This document shows, in pieces, positions 29,735 to 39,057 of a DNA stretch of 64,000 nucleotides. The DNA comes from Pseudoalteromonas phenolica (GTDB lineage Bacteria > Pseudomonadota > Gammaproteobacteria > Enterobacterales > Alteromonadaceae): assembly GCF_005886345.1 (NCBI RefSeq), contig NZ_PNEC01000013.1:146603-210602 (forward strand), in the 5' to 3' direction. The notes beneath the pieces were generated by a model. It ran no database searches. It was not told where the DNA came from and saw only the letters and a program-made list of their open reading frames with translations. The first letter of the stretch is position 1, and every line of letters starts with the position of its first letter. Made by a program: the position numbers and the translations under genes.

Positions 29735-31459
29735 ATGGTACAAACGCAATTTAATGGCTCTGAGTTAGTCGTAAAAGCTTTGCAAGCTTTAAAAGTAGAA
29801 TATATTTTTGGTTATCCTGGGGGTTCTGTTCTTGACCTTTATGATGCACTGTTCCAACAAAGTGATATTGAGCACATACTCGTTAGGCACGAACAAGCAG
29901 CAACCCATATGGCAGATGGTTACTCTCGAGCAACAGGAGAAGTTGGTGTCGTTTTAGCCACTTCAGGGCCAGGGGCGACAAACTGTGTAACAGGTATTGC
30001 AACCGCATACATGGATTCTATTCCAATGGTTGTATTATCTGGCCAGGTGCCTTCGAACTTAATTGGCGATGATGCTTTCCAAGAGACAGATATAGTCGGT
30101 TGTTCCCGCCCTATTGTGAAGCATAGTTTTAACTGCAGAAATGCTGAAGATATCCCAACTGTGTTAGCGAAGGCATTCTATTTAGCAAATACAGGACGTC
30201 CAGGTCCTGTTGTAGTAGAACTGCCTAAAGATATATTAAATCCGAAATTAAAATTTGAATTTAAAATGCCGTCTCAAATTAATATGCGTACTTACAACCC
30301 AAGCGTTAAAGGGCATGGCAAGCAGATAAAAAAAGCGGTTGAGGCTATCTTAAATGCAAAACGATTAGTGATCTATTCTGGTGGTGGTGTTGTGTTATCT
30401 GACACTTCAGAGCAACTTAAAGAACTCGTAGAAACCTTAAACGCCCCAATTACTAACACACTTATGGGGTTAGGTGGAATTAGCGGTACTCACCCTAATT
30501 TTATCGGTATGCTTGGTATGCACGGTAATGTAGAAGCGAATAAAGCAATGGCTAATGCGGATGTTATTTTAGCATTAGGTGCACGATTCGATGACCGAGT
30601 AACTAATAACGTTAACAAGTTCTGCCCAAATGCAACTATCGTACATGTCGACGTAGACCCCACATCTATTTCAAAAACCATCAAAGCACATATTCCTGTT
30701 GTAGGTTGTCTTTCTACTGTTTTCGACCAATTGCTAACTGCTATTAACGCCAGCCCCGAAAAGATTGATCGAGCAGCACAAGAAGTCTGGTGGGAAGAGA
30801 TTACAAAGTGGAGAGAACAAAAGTGTTTAGCTTATGAAAGCAGCTCTGAAGTCTTAAAACCACAAAAGGTAATCGAAAAAGTTTATGAAATTACAAATGG
30901 AGATGCCTATGTATGCTCAGATGTAGGTCAGCATCAAATGTTTGCGGCACAACACTATCCATTCAAAAAACCTAGACAATGGATTAACTCAGGAGGTCTT
31001 GGCACTATGGGTTTTGGTTTGCCTGCATCAATGGGTGTCAAAATGGCGTTTCCTCAGAGTGAAGTTCTTTGTGTTACTGGTGACGGCTCTATACAGATGA
31101 ATATTCAAGAGCTATCAACGTGCTTACAGTATGGTCTTGCCGTTAAAGTGATTTCCCTTAATAATCGCTCTCTTGGTATGGTTCGCCAATGGCAAGATAT
31201 GCAATATGGCGGCCGCCATTCTAGTTCTTACATGGAATCGCTACCAGACTTTATCGCGCTCGCCGAAAGCTACGGTCATATTGGAATAAAAGTTGATAAG
31301 CCTAGTGAATTAGATGCAGCACTTGAAAAAGCATTTTCAATTAAAGATAGATTAGTCTTTTTAGATATTAGAGTTGACGAAAAAGAACACGTATATCCAA
31401 TGCAGATTAAATTAGGTGCAATAGATGAAATGTGGCTCAAAAAGGGAGTAAAAGCATAA
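29735..31459 (+). CDS. ilvI: acetolactate synthase large subunit
   Basis: This TPP- and FAD-dependent enzyme makes acetolactate or acetohydroxybutyrate, the first common step of Val, Leu and Ile synthesis. From the ATG at 29735 (preceded by AGGAATGAGG) it is 574 residues, the same as E. coli IlvI, and aligns throughout. Visible are VFGYPGG-type [15 protein letters not shown], the catalytic Glu in [12 protein letters not shown], and the TPP motif [12 protein letters not shown]. Alternative in-frame starts upstream add only a few residues. The stop shares a base with the ilvH start. Confidence 0.96.
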   Translation: MVQTQFNGSELVVKALQALKVEYIFGYPGGSVLDLYDALFQQSDIEHILVRHEQAATHMADGYSRATGEVGVVLATSGPGATNCVTGIATAYMDSIPMVVLSGQVPSNLIGDDAFQETDIVGCSRPIVKHSFNCRNAEDIPTVLAKAFYLANTGRPGPVVVELPKDILNPKLKFEFKMPSQINMRTYNPSVKGHGKQIKKAVEAILNAKRLVIYSGGGVVLSDTSEQLKELVETLNAPITNTLMGLGGISGTHPNFIGMLGMHGNVEANKAMANADVILALGARFDDRVTNNVNKFCPNATIVHVDVDPTSISKTIKAHIPVVGCLSTVFDQLLTAINASPEKIDRAAQEVWWEEITKWREQKCLAYESSSEVLKPQKVIEKVYEITNGDAYVCSDVGQHQMFAAQHYPFKKPRQWINSGGLGTMGFGLPASMGVKMAFPQSEVLCVTGDGSIQMNIQELSTCLQYGLAVKVISLNNRSLGMVRQWQDMQYGGRHSSSYMESLPDFIALAESYGHIGIKVDKPSELDAALEKAFSIKDRLVFLDIRVDEKEHVYPMQIKLGAIDEMWLKKGVKA

Positions 31460-31956
31460 TGAGAAGAATATTAAGTATCTTGTTAGAAAATGAGCCTGGT
31501 GCGTTATCTAGAATAGTAGGGCTATTTTCTCAACGTGCATATAACATTGACAGTTTGACTGTAGGCACAACTGATGATCAAACTTTATCAAGGATCACCA
31601 TTACGACACATGGAGATGATAGAGTCGTTGAACAAATCACAAAACAAGTTAATAAACTTGTAGATGTGTTAAAAGTACAAGATTTAACAGAAGTACAACA
31701 CATTGAACGAGAGTTGCTACTAGTCAAAGTTTACGCTCGTGATGAAAACATGAGAGCGGCTATTACTCGTATTGCTGATGTCTACCAAGGTTCTATTATT
31801 GATATGGGAAAACAAAGTTATACGTTGCAATTGCTTAGTAGCTCAGAAAAAATTGAGTCTTTCTTGGATTTGTTACGCCATGAGAGTGACATCATCGAAC
31901 TGGTACGTTCTGGGGCTGTCGGTATTGGAAGGGGCGATAAAGCTCTAAGGGCATAA
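31459..31956 (+). CDS. ilvH: acetolactate synthase small (regulatory) subunit
   Basis: IlvH activates the large subunit and confers valine feedback inhibition. The 165-residue protein starts [23 protein letters not shown], the typical ACT domain opening, and the C-terminal domain ends in the SGAVGIGRG pattern. The TAATG overlap with ilvI indicates coupled translation. E. coli IlvH is 163 residues. Confidence 0.96.
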   Translation: MRRILSILLENEPGALSRIVGLFSQRAYNIDSLTVGTTDDQTLSRITITTHGDDRVVEQITKQVNKLVDVLKVQDLTEVQHIERELLLVKVYARDENMRAAITRIADVYQGSIIDMGKQSYTLQLLSSSEKIESFLDLLRHESDIIELVRSGAVGIGRGDKALRA

Positions 31957-31969
31957 GTAAAAGTTGGAA

Positions 31970-31993
31970 AAAAAGGGGCTGATGCCCCTTTTT
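31970..31993. terminator. bidirectional terminator between ilvH and HU gene
   Basis: GGGGC/GCCCC (31975-31979 with 31984-31988) with a TGAT loop has A-rich sequence on the left and T5 on the right. Confidence 0.88.
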
Positions 31994-32018
31994 AATATAA
32001 TTCGCAAATAAATAAACC

Positions 32019-32294
32019 TTACTGATTTACTGTATCTTTAAGACCTTTACCTGCTTTGAAGCTAGGAATGTTTGCAGCTGCGATTTGGATTTCAGCACCT
32101 GTCTGAGGGTTACGGCCAGTACGAGCTGCACGCTCTTTTACCGAGAAAGTACCAAAACCAACCAGTGCGACTGAATTACCTTCTTTAAGAGAGTTTGTTA
32201 CAGCACCAGTAAATGATTCAAGCGCTCTTGCTGCAGCGGCTTTAGAAATTTCAGCATCAGCTGCCATCTTTTCAACTAGTTGAGCTTTATTCAT
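32019..32294 (-). CDS. hupB: HU family DNA-binding protein (HU-beta-like)
   Basis: HU is the small dimeric nucleoid protein that bends DNA. The 91-residue protein has the DNA-binding arm RTGRNPQTG and [13 protein letters not shown]. It is closer to E. coli HU-beta than to HU-alpha ([23 protein letters not shown]). The usual hupB neighbours lon and ppiD are absent, so the symbol is by similarity only. Confidence 0.9.
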   Translation of the reverse strand: MNKAQLVEKMAADAEISKAAAARALESFTGAVTNSLKEGNSVALVGFGTFSVKERAARTGRNPQTGAEIQIAAANIPSFKAGKGLKDTVNQ

Positions 32295-32443
32295 TTTTTA
32301 ATTCCTATTTATTGTAATTTTGCCTAAGCAAAACCTATGTTTATGCATTTTTCCGTTCAGTGCAACTATTTACTATCAAATTTAATTAAAAAACTCATAA
32401 AATAGCGAATTTAAAGGCGTTGCGAGCTATTTAAGAGTAATTT

Positions 32444-32752
32444 CTAGGCATTCCATTGGAAATCTTCTAACTTAATTCTATTTTTTAGAAAAGCCACACC
32501 TTCATTTTCCAATCGTTTTTTCTGATCTAAATATTTATCACTGTCTATAGGAAATGAGATTTTTCCTTGAGAATTAATAACACGATACCAAGGCAATTTA
32601 GTGTTACTAGGTAAGGATTTCAAAGTAAACCCTACTTTTCTGGCATAATTAGGCTTACCTGCCATATCTGCGATTTGCCCATATGTCGCTACTTTACCTT
32701 TTGGTATAGAACCTATTATTGTAAAAACGAGTGTTTCAAATTCAACTGACAT
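32444..32752 (-). CDS. alkyltransferase-like protein (ATL)
   Basis: ATL proteins bind O6-alkylguanine and hand it to nucleotide excision repair instead of removing the alkyl group. The 102-residue protein is the C-terminal domain of the MGMT fold only. At the active-site position the motif reads PWYRV with Trp55 where methyltransferases have the acceptor Cys (PCHRV). The DNA-binding helix YGQIADMAG and the arginine-finger region NYARKVG are present. It corresponds to E. coli YbaZ (Atl). Confidence 0.93.
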   Translation of the reverse strand: MSVEFETLVFTIIGSIPKGKVATYGQIADMAGKPNYARKVGFTLKSLPSNTKLPWYRVINSQGKISFPIDSDKYLDQKKRLENEGVAFLKNRIKLEDFQWNA

Positions 32753-32825
32753 ATTTATTTAAGCAAATAATTTATTAGCTCTATGTTTCCTTAAGAAGGC
32801 TGTATTAGAAATACATTTTTAATGA

Positions 32826-33668
32826 TTATTTACGCTTGTTAAGGGATAAGGTACCCTGTTTTCTTTGACCTACTTTTTTCATCTTTGCATCTCTGGCAAC
32901 ATTTCGTCTTACATTAACGCTCTTGTCTTTTTTATTTAAGTCAATTGAGCCCTCTTCTGTTTTAGCTGAACCTTTAATGGCTTTATTAATTTCAGACATT
33001 TCTTTATCAGACAAATGACGCCATTGTCCTGGTCTTAGACCGTTAAGGTTGACGTTCATAATTCGAACTCGTTTTAAAGCGGTTACTTCGTAACCAAGAT
33101 ATTCACACATCCTACGGATCTGTCTATTTAACCCTTGTGTTAAAACAATCGTAAATTTTTTATCGCCTGTTTGTTTTACAAAACACTTTTTAGTGACCGT
33201 ATCTAAAATTGGCAGGCCACCCGCCATTCTATCTACAAAACGTTTGTTAATGCTCTTATCTACAGTAACAATGTATTCTTTTTCATGATTATTGCCAGCC
33301 CGAAGGATTTTATTAACAATATCACCTTCATTTGTGAGGAATATTAGGCCTTCGGACGGCCTATCTAGGCGCCCGATAGGAAAAATACGTTCAGGATAAT
33401 TGATAGCGCTTACGATATTGCTTTTTATTTTCTTCTCTGTCGTACAAGTTACTCCTACCGGCTTATTGTAGGCTATATAAACACGTTTGGGCTTAGCTTT
33501 TAAGGGTTTGTTATCAATAAGAATATCGTCAGAATCAGAGACTTTAAGCCCCATTTCAGGGGTTTTACCATTAACTTTAATTCGGCCATCATCAATAAGT
33601 TTATCTGCTTCTCGTCTTGAGCAAAAGCCGGTTTCACTAATGTATTTATTTAAACGTGTTGTAGACAA
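32826..33668 (-). CDS. rluF: 23S rRNA pseudouridine(2604) synthase
   Basis: RluF isomerises U2604 of 23S rRNA. The 280-residue protein has an N-terminal S4 domain (RLNKYISETGFCSRREADKLI), the catalytic Asp102 in GRLDRPSEGLIFLT, and the QGLNRQIRRMCEYLGYEV motif. The close match to E. coli RluF over VNKILRAGNNHEKEY and ILDTVTKKC separates it from RluB and RluE. The tail is Lys-rich. The start appears to be TTG; there is no in-frame ATG nearby. Confidence 0.92.
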   Translation of the reverse strand: MSTTRLNKYISETGFCSRREADKLIDDGRIKVNGKTPEMGLKVSDSDDILIDNKPLKAKPKRVYIAYNKPVGVTCTTEKKIKSNIVSAINYPERIFPIGRLDRPSEGLIFLTNEGDIVNKILRAGNNHEKEYIVTVDKSINKRFVDRMAGGLPILDTVTKKCFVKQTGDKKFTIVLTQGLNRQIRRMCEYLGYEVTALKRVRIMNVNLNGLRPGQWRHLSDKEMSEINKAIKGSAKTEEGSIDLNKKDKSVNVRRNVARDAKMKKVGQRKQGTLSLNKRK

Positions 33669-33726
33669 AATAACATCTCTATATTTGTGTATTGATGTTA
33701 TTTTAAATTAATAAGACAACTTCACT

Positions 33727-34800
33727 CTAGCTTTTCTTCCAAATTTTTGGAATTAAATCTAATTGGTATTCATCTTGTTTATTTAAGACTAAGCTTGTTA
33801 CTTTGTAATTTATTACACGCCAGTTAGGATCTTCTTTCATCCACTGATAACTTTTAACGTTATCTTGATTAATAACCCCCATGGGAATTAATAAATTTTT
33901 GTGCTTTAACCAATAAGGGGATTTATTTTGATAGTCATAGAGACTGACTAATGCCCAAGCCCCCATCATAAAGTGCCCGCCAACACTGGCATTTAACTCA
34001 CCGCTGGCAATTTTTTCTAAACTCAGTGATAGCCAATCAAACCTTTCTATAGATACTTTTTGGTTTTCTGAACAATAAAAATTACAAGCATCTTGAGCGC
34101 TGATCGCCATTAAATCAGATGCAGCCCAAATTATAGATATATTGCTATGACGATTTATTAAACCTTTAGTTTGCTCAGTTGCTTGCTCCTTTGACCATGA
34201 AGCATAAACCTGCTGAGCAACTTCTATATTGTTAGCTCTGAAGTAATCCAATGCCCTTTGGCGCGCATGTCCGATTCAGAACCGCGTAATGACCATTTAT
34301 CAAGACTGCTTTGTGCATTTTTTGCTATGGGCTTTTTTCATGGAGTGCTTTAGCGAGAGAATAACAAGCCTTATAATTATAGTGATAGATCTCACCTAAC
34401 CAATGCTTGAATTTGATGCCAGGTTCAGAAATCAGTAATTTCTCTTCGCAGGAAACGATTTGCTCTCAGGTGAGAGAAGGAACTTGAAACCTTTCTAATG
34501 TATCAAGTGTATCAAATGCGCCACCAGGATAAAGAATAAGTATGGCAAAATCAGGTTGTTTTTGGTACTAAAGATACTTTTTCAGTTCTATAATTTGTAT
34601 ATGCCAGTTACCTTCCCCATAAATAACCTGCATCTCAAAACCTAATTGTTCCGCAGCATGTTGACTAATTGATTGGACCTTCTGCCAAAAAGGATCGTCG
34701 ACAACATAGGGGTTAACAAACAAAACTGTCTGCTTTATCGCAAAACTATCATGAGATATAAGAACTAAAAAGAAACATATTACTTTAAAACTTTCTTCAA
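33727..34800 (-). pseudogene. decayed periplasmic (sugar-type) substrate-binding protein
   Basis: The C-terminal half is open (33727-34251) and resembles a type I periplasmic binding protein. The N-terminal half can be read only by joining frames. A start LKKVLK must shift by one base to continue VICFFLVLISHDSFA (signal peptide) and TVLFVNPYVVDDPFW. An in-frame TAG follows KKYL and a TGA follows VPSLT. Further one-base shifts are needed at HEKSP/IAKNAQ and at ESDMRA/RQRALDYF. The nonsense changes mean this is unlikely to be only sequencing error. It starts 19 bases after the EAL-HDOD gene on the same strand, so it may once have been its sensory partner (inference). Confidence 0.85.
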
Positions 34801-34819
34801 ATTACTTGTTACTCTTGAG

Positions 34820-36037
34820 CTAAAAAGCCTTATCCTTATACATATCTGCCCATAAAATTGCAGACGCATGAAACTCTGGTAAAGAGTCGTCTGAGATATT
34901 AAGGTATTGACAAGCTTTTTGAAGTTTCCACCAGCTTCCAGTCTCGTATGCTTTCACTATGTTTAAAACATAAAAGTGAAAGTTTGCTTCACCTAATAAT
35001 GCATTTTGCAATTCTTCAGGAAAAGGAAGCTTATCAACTACTTTTTCCATAGGTCGATCCAGTATTGCATCTAACAAAGAAAATAAACCAACCATAAAAC
35101 AGGAAGAACCCGAATTTGGTTTTACTTGGTTTCCAATTAACTCGCAAAAACGAGCTCGAACAATACTCATACGTGTTAATTCTGTAGGTTTACCTTTTGC
35201 TACATGCGCGGTCATGATTAAGCCTACAAACTTTTTAGTTCGCTCATACCCTAAATAGACTAACGCTTGTTTGATAGATTCTATTTTGCTTTTTATTGGA
35301 AACACACCAGAATTAATTAAGCGCAATAATTTATAAGCAAGAGCCGTATCTTGTGAAAATAGTTGGGCAATTTTAGAAATATTTAAGTTAGGTTTAAGTA
35401 CTTCAGTGTAAATTAACATAACGATAGTGTAATTAAACTCTACATCACTCTCTTCAATGACTCGAGGTTTTGCGAAAAAATAACCTTGGAAGAAGTGAAA
35501 CCCCATTTTTTTAGCTTCTTCATACTCTTCTTCTGTTTCAATTTTTTCTGCTAATAACTTTAAGTTTTTATTTTCTTTTAGCTCGTTGATTATAGGTCCG
35601 AGTGTATTAAGTGGACTTTGCATAACATCAAATTTGATCAACCGTACTAACTTTAAAAATGGTTTCCAAGCATCGTCATAGACAAAGTCATCTAAAGCGA
35701 GTTTATAGTTTTGGTGGAAAAGCTGGCGCACTCGTTCATAATTCTCTTTACTCGGTTCAATAGTTTCTAGCAATTCTAAAATCACATCTTTGGCAGGTAA
35801 AAATGTTGCGAGCTCTTGCTTTAGTGAATCAGGACCGATATTGATAAGCGCTTTCTTACCAGAAGTAAGGTATCTTGTACCTAAGTTAAGCTGGTTATCT
35901 ATTATTAGCTTTGCAGTTGCTTTATCTTCAGCGATATTAGGAAAACTATTACTTGAGCCATCTCTAAAAAGAAGCTCATACGCCACAACTTGCTTCTTCC
36001 TATTAAAAATAGCTTGTCTTGCAACAAAAACTTTCAA
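34820..36037 (-). CDS. EAL-HDOD signalling protein, EAL site degenerate
   Basis: The 405-residue cytoplasmic protein has an N-terminal EAL-like domain and a C-terminal HDOD domain. The EAL motif is replaced by YELLFRDG. ALDDF keeps an acidic pair, but the canonical AEGVE is AEKIE. This is the YuxH-type arrangement, usually without phosphodiesterase activity. The HDOD part runs from about residue 200 (YKLLRLINSGVFP, IKQALVYLGYERTKKFV). The start is TTG with a good AAGGAG upstream. Likely a regulatory scaffold or c-di-GMP receptor. Confidence 0.88.
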   Translation of the reverse strand: MKVFVARQAIFNRKKQVVAYELLFRDGSSNSFPNIAEDKATAKLIIDNQLNLGTRYLTSGKKALINIGPDSLKQELATFLPAKDVILELLETIEPSKENYERVRQLFHQNYKLALDDFVYDDAWKPFLKLVRLIKFDVMQSPLNTLGPIINELKENKNLKLLAEKIETEEEYEEAKKMGFHFFQGYFFAKPRVIEESDVEFNYTIVMLIYTEVLKPNLNISKIAQLFSQDTALAYKLLRLINSGVFPIKSKIESIKQALVYLGYERTKKFVGLIMTAHVAKGKPTELTRMSIVRARFCELIGNQVKPNSGSSCFMVGLFSLLDAILDRPMEKVVDKLPFPEELQNALLGEANFHFYVLNIVKAYETGSWWKLQKACQYLNISDDSLPEFHASAILWADMYKDKAF

Positions 36038-36165
36038 GCATAAGCTCCTTTACTATAATCAACCTTAGCCTCGCGCCTAATATAATAGCATTAAAAGTGA
36101 GTTATAAAACCACACCAAAGCACTAAAAAATATAGTATTTACTAAAATTATAGCAAAGATAGCTT

Positions 36166-36204
36166 CAATTGGCTGATGTAAAATTAACTTACAACAGCCA
36201 ATTG
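36166..36204 (-). terminator. long inverted repeat just after glgA
   Basis: CAATTGGCTG/CAGCCAATTG (36166-36175 with 36195-36204) extends inward with one mismatch to TGTAA/TTACA. It begins 2 bases past the glgA stop. No T tract follows, so it may act as an RNA 3' end structure rather than a classic terminator. Confidence 0.5.
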
Positions 36205-36206
36205 GT

Positions 36207-37742
36207 TTAAACTTGATAAAGCTTTTCTAGATATTGCTGAGCGATTTGATGCCATTCAAACCTTTGCTCATACGAATTAGAAGAGATTTTTTTGTACTGT
36301 TCCGGTGAATTACATAGTAAATTAATAGCATCATCAAAAGTTTCAAGCAATGCATTTACTTGTTCTGGTAACGAATTCCCATTAAATATAAACCCTGATT
36401 CGTTATGAACCACTGTATCTTTTAAACCACCAACACCATGAACCAAACAAGGTTGACCGGCACGCATAGACAACATTTGACTAATCCCACAGGGTTCAAA
36501 TGAACTCGGCATAAGAAACAAATCACCTAACGGGTATAGTTCGTCACCGAGTAACGTATCATAACCATTAAGAAACAAGACATTTTCCCTTCGAGCCATT
36601 ACCTGCATAAATTTTGATTCTATATAAGAATCACCTGAGCCTAATATAATAATATTGCTGTTATATTCAGCTGCTTTAATCGCCAAGTCATCTAACACAA
36701 TACCGTTATTTGATTTTTGAATTAACAGCAATACTTTTTGACTTGTGATCCGACCGATACTGGTAATTAATGGTTTAGGGGGAGAATTACGCCATGAATT
36801 TATTCTTTGATGAGCAATATAGTGTTTTGTCTCTAGCTGAAATGATTTTGACATCCACTTAAATAGGCAATTTTCAGCTTCATTTAAATACTCTTCATAA
36901 CTGCTAGATTTTTTCTGGTTATGTGAATAATCGCAGCCGTTTAAAATTCCAAATAATCGCCCTTGCTCTGCAGCTTGATGCATATCATGATCTAAACCTT
37001 CGCCTCCGAAAAACCCCTCATCTGGGCGACTAGGCTCTTGTACTTCAAGCTTATATGTCGGTGAAACAACATGAATTACATCGCACAATACTAGAGCACT
37101 CCTCATTGGGTTATAGCAATGAGGATGACGATGATCACAGATTAAATGTCCATCATAATTCAAAGTTGGAAACCAAGCCTCTAGACTCGAATCATCATGA
37201 TTAAAGGGGCGAATACCTTGAAGCGCTAAATTGTGAACTGTGTAAACAAGTTTTAATGTTTTAAGATGAACAAATCGAGGACTAAACTTAGCTAAAACAG
37301 CGACTCCCGCTGCATGCCAATCATGCAGGTGAATAACATCGATCCCTTTAATCAGGTGATGTTCTATAATTTCACAAACAACAGCACTGAAAAAAGCAAA
37401 CTTAGTTGCATCGGTTGCAAAAGGACGATGCGCCCCATCATCACTGTATATTTTACCACCATTTTCCGAAAACAACGAATGAGAAACGACATACTGACTT
37501 ACACCACCATGTCGCTCAACCAGCCATAAACTCGCAGTTTCTAGATGTTGACGAAAAGGTACTGCTATATCTGCTACAAATTCCCTATTTAAACTTTCTT
37601 GCCCATAATCTGGAACAATTACTGAGGTATTTAAACCAAGTTCATTTAATGCGTAAGGAATGTCACGGATTACATCCGCAACGCCCCCTACTTTACAGTT
37701 TGGAAGTCGGTCATTTTCAGCCCCGACCATTAAAATATGCAT
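36207..37742 (-). CDS. glgA: glycogen synthase
   Basis: GlgA extends alpha-1,4-glucan chains from ADP-glucose. The GT5 fold is clear: KVGGVADV with the ADP-glucose lysine (residue 17), HLHDWHAAG, and the C-terminal EPCGISQMLSMRAG with catalytic Glu, then VGGLKDTV. I start at the ATG at 37742 with AAGG upstream, which gives 511 residues. Longer in-frame readings begin with a rare start and add a basic stretch absent in the family. It is the last gene of the glycogen operon, 10 bases after glgC. Confidence 0.94.
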   Translation of the reverse strand: MHILMVGAENDRLPNCKVGGVADVIRDIPYALNELGLNTSVIVPDYGQESLNREFVADIAVPFRQHLETASLWLVERHGGVSQYVVSHSLFSENGGKIYSDDGAHRPFATDATKFAFFSAVVCEIIEHHLIKGIDVIHLHDWHAAGVAVLAKFSPRFVHLKTLKLVYTVHNLALQGIRPFNHDDSSLEAWFPTLNYDGHLICDHRHPHCYNPMRSALVLCDVIHVVSPTYKLEVQEPSRPDEGFFGGEGLDHDMHQAAEQGRLFGILNGCDYSHNQKKSSSYEEYLNEAENCLFKWMSKSFQLETKHYIAHQRINSWRNSPPKPLITSIGRITSQKVLLLIQKSNNGIVLDDLAIKAAEYNSNIIILGSGDSYIESKFMQVMARRENVLFLNGYDTLLGDELYPLGDLFLMPSSFEPCGISQMLSMRAGQPCLVHGVGGLKDTVVHNESGFIFNGNSLPEQVNALLETFDDAINLLCNSPEQYKKISSNSYEQRFEWHQIAQQYLEKLYQV

Positions 37743-37752
37743 AAAGCGCCTT

Positions 37753-39057
37753 CTAAACGACTGAGAGTTTTTTACTTTCAATATCTTTTTTCTGCTTTTC
37801 TTTATATGCAGCAAGCATATCCCTAGTCACTAAAACAATACCCTTTTTAGAGACTCTAAATCCATTGGCTTCATCTTGTTTTATGTCATAACCGATTTCT
37901 ATTCCTTCAGGGACATGACAACTCCTGTCAATAATCGCATTACGGATCTTACAATTTCTTTCAATTGTAACGCCTGGTAAAATCACAGCCCCTTCAATTG
38001 TGCAGTAAGAATGAACATGCACGTTTGAGAATAACAAGGATTTTCGTACAACTGAGCCTGATATAATGCAACCACCAGAAACAGTAGAGTCAACAGCCAT
38101 TCCACGTCTTGTGTCATCATCAAATATAAACTTGGCTGGAGGTAACTGTTCTTGATAAGTCCAAATAGGCCAACTTGGGTCGTATAAATCTAACTGTGGT
38201 TCTGGCGATACAAGCTCCATATTGGCTTCCCAAAATGAATCTATCGTACCAACATCTCTCCAGTAAGCTTGCCCTTTTTGATTAGGCTCTCTGAAAGGGA
38301 AGGCAAATACATTGTGTTCTTCAATAATTGCAGGAATGATGTCATGACCAAAATCTCGACCTGACCCTTCTCTTTGAGCATCACGACTTAATTGCTCAAA
38401 CAAAAATTCAGTATTAAACACATAGTTACCCATAGAGGCTAAGCATGTACCGTCCTTTCCAGGAATTGACGAAGGCTCAGCGGGTTTTTCATCGAACCTT
38501 CTGACACGATTATTATCGTCAACAGTCATAACGCCAAATGTATTTGCTGCTTCTTCACATGGTACTTCAATACAGCATACTGTCATATCAGCACCCGTTT
38601 CTACATGTTCAGCTAATAGTGCACCATAGTCCATTCTATATACATGGTCACCTGAAAGGATCATTACGTACTTAGGCAGTTCGTGACGAATAATATCCAT
38701 ATTTTGAAATACAGCGTCCGCTGTACCACAGTACCACTCGTCACCATAGCGTTGTGACGCTGGTAGAATTTCAACAGATTCGCCTAACTCTTTTTTAAAG
38801 TGACCCCACGCTCTATTTACATGACGAATTAGTGAGTGAGATTTATATTGAGTTGCAATACCGACTCTTCTGATCCCTGAATTAATGCAATTTGATAAAG
38901 GAAAATCAATGATCCTATGTTTACCACCAAAGTATACTGCTGGTTTAGCTCGCCAGTTAGTCAGCTCATGTAAACGAGAACCTCGTCCTCCAGCTAAAAT
39001 TAAAGCGTAAGTTTCTCTGGTTAAATTACTAATATAACGATTTTCATAACTAGGCAT
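37753..39057 (-). CDS. glgC: glucose-1-phosphate adenylyltransferase
   Basis: GlgC makes ADP-glucose from ATP and glucose 1-phosphate, the committed step of glycogen synthesis. From the ATG at 39057 (GGAGAA upstream) it is 434 residues. The nucleotidyltransferase motif [16 protein letters not shown], the catalytic [12 protein letters not shown] and [11 protein letters not shown], and the C-terminal left-handed beta-helix ([14 protein letters not shown]) are present. The ATG overlaps the glgP stop by 8 bases. Confidence 0.96.
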   Translation of the reverse strand: MPSYENRYISNLTRETYALILAGGRGSRLHELTNWRAKPAVYFGGKHRIIDFPLSNCINSGIRRVGIATQYKSHSLIRHVNRAWGHFKKELGESVEILPASQRYGDEWYCGTADAVFQNMDIIRHELPKYVMILSGDHVYRMDYGALLAEHVETGADMTVCCIEVPCEEAANTFGVMTVDDNNRVRRFDEKPAEPSSIPGKDGTCLASMGNYVFNTEFLFEQLSRDAQREGSGRDFGHDIIPAIIEEHNVFAFPFREPNQKGQAYWRDVGTIDSFWEANMELVSPEPQLDLYDPSWPIWTYQEQLPPAKFIFDDDTRRGMAVDSTVSGGCIISGSVVRKSLLFSNVHVHSYCTIEGAVILPGVTIERNCKIRNAIIDRSCHVPEGIEIGYDIKQDEANGFRVSKKGIVLVTRDMLAAYKEKQKKDIESKKLSVV

